Below the pieces are notes generated by a model that saw nothing but the letters and a program-made list of their open reading frames with translations, was not told the origin of the DNA and did not search any database. From assembly GCF_000835495.1 (NCBI RefSeq), contig NW_015622545.1, positions 2,062,777 through 2,126,776 on the forward strand: a stretch of 64,000 bases of DNA, given 5' to 3'. Source of the DNA: Cladophialophora immunda. Taxonomy: Eukaryota; Ascomycota; Eurotiomycetes; Chaetothyriales; Herpotrichiellaceae. Position 1 is the stretch's first letter, and every line of letters begins with the position of its first letter. Of the stretch, positions 58,624 through 64,000 are shown one piece after another. A program made the position numbers and the translations under genes.

Positions 58624-58757
58624 CCCGCTGTAATAGACGGGGCGTCTAGATCTCTTTTTCAGCACAAGGTTCGACTGGCGTCTTGCTGGGGCTTCGATTG
58701 TGGATAGTTTTTGTTTGAGGCTGAATGCTATAATCTCACTATCCGGGTCGTTTCACT

Positions 58758-58787
58758 GCGGAGTTGTCACATTTAGATCTCCTCCGC
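58758..58787. promoter_or_regulatory. Inverted pair GCGGAG/CTCCGC, CreA-type
   Basis: GCGGAG at 58758-58763 faces CTCCGC at 58782-58787. Confidence 0.5.
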
Positions 58788-59270
58788 GATGACCATGTCC
58801 TTCCTCGTTCGTATGTTCATCTTTAGAGGCGGAAACCCACTCTGGGAAATTTCCTCCGCCGGGATTTCCAGTTGGGGCACGCATCCCGCAATTCCTATTG
58901 GATCATATTGTGCGCCACATGGAACGCCACTTCAGTTGGGATGGCACAATGCTCAAGCTTTCCAAGTAGTGTGTGAAGGCGCCCCGAGTCCCCAAATACG
59001 GAGCCTCATGGACCAAGACAAACCTCTCCCCTTGTAGTCGGATTTTGTGATGTCTGGGTTTTCAGAGCGGAGTAAAGCCGTATTAGAAGTATTACCGTTT
59101 TTAGGCTAAGTGTCAACCAAATGTGAGGGTATGGCATGGTCAGTTCTTTAACATTAATGCTACATGGGACATATAGATTGTAAAAAAAATACTATCGACG
59201 CAGCCTAGTATCAGTATATCTCCCAGGACGGACCGAGAGGCGTCGGGAAAGAGCCACGCAACAAGACAAC

Positions 59271-60518
59271 ATGACTGTAAAAGTGATTCGGTGGGGAATC
59301 CTAGGTATGGCTCAATTCCCGCTACATTTGATCTTCTCTCACTGATACCCGTCAGCTACGGGAAATATCGCGCAAACATTCACGAAAGATCTCTTGGTTG
59401 ACCCTGCGACTCGCGATGTATACACAGTGAAGCATACTGTCGTGGCTGCAGCTAGCTCTTCAGGCGTTCAGCGTGCTCGAGAATTCCTTGAGCAAGTCAA
59501 GGCTCCCCCAACAGCAAGGCCGTACGGTTCTTATATCGATCTCGCTCAAGATCCGGACGTCGACATAATCTACATCTCCACACCCCACTCCCATCATTAC
59601 CAGAATGTCAGACTCTGTCTCGAAGCTGGAAAGAATGTTCTATGCGAGAAGGCTTTCACAGTCAATGCGGTGCAGGCGAAGGAACTCGTTCGTCTAGCTC
59701 GGCAGAAGGACCTCTTCCTCATGGAAGCCCTCTGGACTCGCTACTTTCCCTTGTCGATCTATGTCCGTGATACCATCACTTCTGGAAAGCTGGGCACCAT
59801 CATCAGGGCCTTTGCTGACAACTCTTTGAATTTCGAGCTAGAAAAGAACTTCCACAAGGAGCACCGTATGGTTAGCCCCGACTTGGCAGGTGGCGCCCTT
59901 CTCGACTCAGGGATCTATGCATTAACCTGGATATTCCAATCTGTATACACGACACAGCCCGGGGACACTTGTAAGCCACCTCGAGTGTTGTCCAGTGTAC
60001 GGAAATATGGAGCTACAGGTGTCGATGAAGCAGCCACTATTCTGCTTAGCTTCCCACGCGACGCCCAGTTGGGTGGGGATATACATGCTATTGCAACCAC
60101 CAGCTTCCTTGTGTCAAACAATATTGACGGCAAAGGAACGAGCGGGCCTGCTGTTCGCATACAGGGCCAGAATGGTGAATTACAAGTGTGGCCACCACTC
60201 TGGCGACCTAATCGAACAAGACTTATCCTTGCCGATGGAACTGTTGAAGATAAGACATTCCCAATACCTGGCCCCGGTAAGGGGAGTGGCTGGTATAACG
60301 GCTATCCTCTGGTTGGCATGAATTCTGAGGGTGAGGGATATGGTATGTTCTGGGAAGCAGACGAAGCAGGGATGGCACTTCTAGAAGGCAGGAAAGAAGG
60401 AATATACGAAAGCTTAGACGAGTCTGTCGTAATTATGGAGGTTATGGACGAGGTCCGCAAGCAGTGTGGATTGGTTTATCCGGAGAACATCGAGAGCACA
60501 GTGGCGACGGAGTTGTAA
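59271..60518 (+). CDS. Gfo/Idh/MocA oxidoreductase (dihydrodiol / D-xylose dehydrogenase-like)
   Basis: Two exons, 59271-59304 and 59356-60518, giving 398 aa. The nucleotide-binding fold opens RWGILATGNIAQTFTKDL. DIIYISTPHSHHYQN and NVLCEKAFTVN (the EKP-type catalytic Lys) follow, then the C-terminal substrate domain with LMEALWTRYFP and LDSGIYALTW. This combination matches dimeric dihydrodiol dehydrogenases and fungal D-xylose 1-dehydrogenases using NADP+. Substrates could be trans-dihydrodiols of arenes or a sugar. Divergence from a sugar transporter with CreA sites favours a sugar or glycoside; the nearby P450 would favour an aromatic. It is probably cytosolic. Confidence 0.92.
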
Positions 60519-61098
60519 AGGTTTCTGTAGTTCTCAATAACACAATACACGAGCATATACCACGGCAACGTCCAGACCGCCTCATTGAGCGATCGGCTGC
60601 CCGTTCTAGGTGGGCGAACGGCGCCCCTGAAGTCGTTTCTATCTAATCCAGTGCTTTTCGTGTTTCACTTTGCTATAATTCCGTCGATGGCCACTTTATG
60701 CACGTAGTCAGTCCTCCACTACATGCCCGTGTTGCATTGGCGAGAGATCATAAAAGAAAGAGTTCACCATTGAGGCTGAGAAAATGTGCCTTGGCTCATG
60801 TACCTTGGGCCTATACTTTTTCTCATGACATCTCGATGCATTTGGGAGACAGACTTGGCGTATATTCCTAAGCTGAAGCGTTTGAGAAATACTAGTGCTT
60901 GCTCTTTGCCACGCTGCCCTGACTTGAGGTGCTCTCCTAATGGCGTTGAGGATTTCGTTGCCACCTCGCTTGCTTCCCTCCCCTCGTTTCCTCCCCTTCT
61001 CCCCACCGACAAGCCAAGACTTTTCGGCATATCCGACTGCCCAAACCTCCCTCGGACTTTGCCTTATATACATTTGTCACCAAAAGAAGCAGTGCGCG
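60519..61098. other. Spacer before the three-Cys regulator
   Basis: 580 bp; no gene. A CCTCCC/CCCTT-rich stretch near 60970-61010 precedes a TATATA at 61066, a plausible core promoter for the gene at 61099. Confidence 0.4.
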
Positions 61099-63150
61099 AT
61101 GGTCAATTTCACATTCATATCTCAACAAAGCTCTGATGGACGCTCGCACCGAAAGGCGAATAGAAAAGCCTGTGAAGCTTGTCGTGTCAAAAAGGTGGGG
61201 GTGCCTGTTCCCCGGCCATTGCCTTTTGCCCGTTCCGTGGACTGACAGTTTCTGCAGCGGCGATGTCACCATCAACGCGATGGCCGTACCTTCACATCGT
61301 CACCACACAAAGGAGGACTATCGGAGGTCTTAGATGCACGCACCGATGATATGAGACGTCATGGCGTTGGTTCGCGGAGTGATCTTTCGCCCGATAAACT
61401 GCCAGAGTACGACGACAGTCACTCTGACTCTTTCCAAAGGCCGGGGGATTTAAGCCAGATGGAAGAGCCATTGCCTTCGCAACTCCCGCAACAATATGAG
61501 ACGCAAGAGGCAGAGAGTGAGTCGGTCCCACGTTTCGTTGGAGACCTCAATCCCGAGGCCAGGCTCCTCCACGAAACGGAATCAAGCGCGGAACAGCAAG
61601 CCACGTCGCCGGATCGACTTGGTGTCTGGTTCCAACCGCACTCTCACAGCGCTTCCAACTCGATAGCCAGCCCAGTGTCGACCCAAACCGCACGGACGCG
61701 GCAGCAACATCCAACGGTATCGAATTTGATCACGATGGAGCACATCGCAGCATTGTCAGATCTGTATTTCGCCAATATTCATCCGATCCTTCCGCTATTG
61801 AATGAAGAGGAATTTCGCAATTCATTAGCACAAAACAAAGCCCCAATGGCACTTGTACACACAGTATGCCTCATTGCGGCCAAGGATAGTGCAGCGGGTC
61901 CACATTTGCGGTTTTACCATTCGAATGAATCCCCGGTGCCAGTTAGAGCATTCTGCACCAAACTTCACAGCTCCATAATGGCAGCCATAACTCGTCCGGC
62001 TGGGTTGAGGAGGATTACCCTTCTCCGCATTCTAGGTCTCCTCTCTCTGCACGAGGAGGGGCACGATGGCGCAGAACAAGCGTCTGCCCAAGTCGCACAA
62101 GCATGTCATCACGCGCAAACCTTGGCCATTCACTTGAGCAGACCGAGCGACACTGATAATCTTGAAATGAAAAGAACGTTTTGGTGTCTGTGGACGCTGG
62201 ATGTACTCAATGCGGCCACTAAATCACGGCCATGCATTATCCACGATACAGACATTGGAATAGATCAACCAAAGCCAGGTGAAATGGCCTCGGCAGCGTT
62301 TGACATCTGGTTTCATACTGCGAAGTCACTCAGTCGCGTGATTGCACTGTATCGCCCGTCGAATCCAGACACGGTGACTGGCATTAATCTTGAATATGCG
62401 ACTTTCGAGCAGCTGGTCGAGCAGATGCAAGGGTGGCATTTGCCCACACCGACCCTTTCCACCTTACGTGTCTTCTTTTTGGCTACTGCCATACTCGCCT
62501 ACCGGCTCAAGACAATCAAGGTACTACCTATCGCGACAGCTGCAAGATTACGACAGCAGCTCTCAGCCATGCAGATCATTCGACAAATGCAAGACCACGA
62601 ACGTCTGGAGTCACTACATCCGTTACCTGTCGTGGTATATGGAGCATCGCTTGCTTTGTCAGTATCATATCAGCAGCTGAGGTACAGCAGGCTAGTCATG
62701 GACCAAGAGGAAGCTTTACAGGATTTCAAGACTTCATGCAGTATTCTTCAAATTCTCCAGCAGAAATGGGGCTCGGCTGATGCAATGGCTTCATTGGCGC
62801 GGAAGGTTTCCATTGAGCTCGGGAGGATTCCGAGTCTCTCTCTGGTTCAAGTCGACAGGTCTTATTTGAAGAGGCCCGAAATCGACCAAATTGAGAGTAC
62901 ACCTCACAACGCAGCTCAATATGAACCACAAGATTCCGAACAAGAAGGCCACGAACTAAACCAGATGGCCGATTTGCCCGGAACCGAGGCACCTGCGTTC
63001 ACCTGGGATCCAAGGGTCAGCGATGTCTTCGGAGGCATGGACGACATGTCATGGATGTTTCTGGCTGCAGAAACCCCCATGAACTTCGACAACCTGTCGT
63101 ACCTTGAGATGTGGGATAGTTCTGTAGCGCATCTTATGCCGCAGACTTGA
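61099..63150 (+). CDS. Fungal_trans regulator with incomplete Zn2Cys6 motif
   Basis: Two exons, 61099-61194 and 61258-63150, giving 662 aa. The N terminus begins a zinc cluster, KACEACRVKKRRC (Cys25, 28, 35), but no Cys follows where the second half (CX2CX6C) should lie; instead there is a His/Arg/Ser/Thr-rich stretch. The fungal_trans domain (about 210-500) is good: LYFANIHPILPLLNEEEFR, GLLSLHEEGHDGAEQA, and FWCLWTLDVLNAATKSRPC with IHDTDI. The DNA-binding half could be lost, could have been replaced through a splice change, or translation might start at 61351 to give a factor without DNA binding. Position next to the oxidoreductase/transporter pair suggests a link. The frame-keeping intron (GTGGGG..TGCAG) has a weak donor. 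Confidence 0.82.
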
Positions 63151-63506
63151 GGTTGATGTGGCTCACGGCAGCCACCGGTGCAACAGGTCGCGTGTCGTAC
63201 CTCAAATGATGTACGCACAGCGCCACAATCCGTTTGAGGACATGGAGCAAAACGTGACACAGAAGTCCCGAGAATATCTTTCGGCTCATCTTTCGATGCA
63301 AACATACCAGATCCCACATGTGTATTGACAGCTATCCACCAAAGGCGTCTCAACAACCCAGCCCCAGCAAATCGAATGACGAGAGCAGGCTAAGGTCAAT
63401 AAATCCTCCGAAAATCGTATGCTCGTATGGATTACCCGTGGCCCTGCTCGTTGGCACCTCCCAGTGACACTGGTTTACAGGTGAATGAGGGATGTGAGAT
63501 CTCATA
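63151..63506. other. Tail-to-tail spacer at right end
   Basis: 356 bp between the regulator stop and the minus-strand kinase stop; no gene seen. Confidence 0.4.
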
Positions 63507-64000
63507 TCACAGGCCTGGGAGCTTGTCGGGTTGGATTTCGTCGATAGCCCTTTCACCAACTGCTTCGTCCACACTCATCACCCGAACAGCAGGAGCTACC
63601 AACTTGTTCCGCACTAGTTGTCCATTGACGAGATCGTTTGTGGTTGCCCGATGTACCGCGTCAACCCAAGTCGACTCTATTCCACACTGAAGATGTCGCA
63701 TTGCCACGCGCTGCAGTGCCAGATCATCGTCAACGTCAATAAACCACGTATCATCCACCAGCTCACTGATCGTTGCCCATGGTTGCTCGTTGTAGAGCAG
63801 CCAGTTTCCCTCCAGAACGAGAAGGCGAATGTTAGAGTCGATCTTGATGGTATTCGGCACGGGATCCTTAAGAGCGTGGTCAAATGACGGAGCCCAATGA
63901 ACCTGATCGAGTTCACTTCGAGTCTCGTTAAGAGCTTTGACCAAATCCAACACACCTTCCGCATGGAACGTCCAGACAACACCCCTCCGCGCATGCGCTT
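63507..64000 (-). CDS. Uridine-kinase/phosphoribulokinase-like P-loop kinase, 3' part only
   Basis: The frame runs into the right edge, so the 5' part with the Walker A loop is outside the window. 164 codons are visible, beginning near RRGVVWTFHAEG. LVLEGNWLLYNEQPW and ISELVDDTWFIDVDDD match the core of small P-loop kinases of the uridine kinase, phosphoribulokinase and nicotinamide riboside kinase group. The lid-like RVAMRHLQCGIEST and ATTNDLVNGQLV follow. This type in fungi includes Yfh7-like and PanK-like members; the nucleoside or metabolite cannot be decided from this part. Its stop lies 356 bp from the stop of the plus-strand regulator, in convergent orientation. Confidence 0.85.
   Translation of the reverse strand, partial: AHARRGVVWTFHAEGVLDLVKALNETRSELDQVHWAPSFDHALKDPVPNTIKIDSNIRLLVLEGNWLLYNEQPWATISELVDDTWFIDVDDDLALQRVAMRHLQCGIESTWVDAVHRATTNDLVNGQLVRNKLVAPAVRVMSVDEAVGERAIDEIQPDKLPGL

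Larger units (their letters stand above)
58335..59270. promoter_or_regulatory. Divergent promoter with multiple CreA-type sites
   Basis: Six exact GCGGAG/CTCCGC hexamers (58543, 58565, 58758, 58782, 58854, 59067) and two CCCCAG variants (58529, 58575) fit the SYGGRG consensus of the carbon-catabolite repressor CreA/CRE1. Two close pairs (22 and 24 bp apart) are the arrangement that usually works in vivo. A 7-bp inverted repeat at 58606-58623 is a second candidate operator. Confidence 0.6.

Noticed and set aside
1..64000. tRNA genes, transposons, CRISPR arrays
   Set aside because: No B-box-like tRNA motif in a cloverleaf setting, no transposase or reverse transcriptase signature and no spaced direct repeats were found by eye; a CRISPR array is not expected in a fungal nuclear genome.

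Overview
This is a window of a filamentous ascomycete nuclear genome (Pezizomycotina). The genes carry many short introns of about 50-110 nt with GT..AG ends and CTAAC/CTGAC-like branch points. They are separated by 0.3-2.8 kb spacers, and families typical of these fungi dominate: Zn2Cys6 and fungal_trans regulators, MFS permeases, a HET-domain protein and an RON1/Ndt80-like factor. The mix is compatible with Eurotiomycetes/Chaetothyriales, but I cannot fix the order from sequence alone. All exon boundaries were inferred by hand from splice signals, reading frame and remembered family consensus; none has been checked against RNA or a database.

Region 1 (0.5-10.2 kb) looks like part of an N-acetylglucosamine utilisation cluster. 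It has glucosamine-6-phosphate deaminase, a divergent GH3 glycosidase fused to GNAT domains, and the RON1-like Ndt80/PhoG regulator that governs this cluster in other fungi. The GH3 active site looks non-canonical. Region 2 (10.2-15.7 kb) is gene-poor, with a probable decayed gene of unknown family and a poly-Gln protein.

Region 3 (15.7-27.9 kb) is the most system-like part. It contains a fused LeuC/LeuD-type [4Fe-4S] hydratase, a divergent isocitrate-lyase/PEP-mutase-type lyase with a KRCGH loop, an epoxide hydrolase with a 9-nt micro-exon, a Zn2Cys6 regulator and a divergent Dal5-type anion permease. I infer an undescribed organic-acid catabolic cluster: import, epoxide opening, hydration or dehydration, then C-C cleavage.

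Region 4 (29.0-33.6 kb) has a COG0523/CobW GTPase with a CxCC motif and His-rich tail, and a secreted intradiol-dioxygenase-like protein. Region 5 (34.4-49.5 kb) has an acyl-CoA carboxylase beta/alpha pair tail to tail, a FATP-type acyl-CoA synthetase, two regulators tail to tail (one without a zinc cluster), and an MFS permease with a 5-nt micro-exon. This may be an acyl-CoA carboxylation pathway.

Region 6 (49.8-64 kb) has a HET protein, an SDR, a P450 resembling benzoate 4-monooxygenases, a sugar transporter divergent from a Gfo/Idh/MocA oxidoreductase across a promoter dense in CreA-type GCGGAG motifs, a regulator whose zinc cluster has only three cysteines, and the 3' part of a uridine-kinase-like P-loop kinase cut by the window end.
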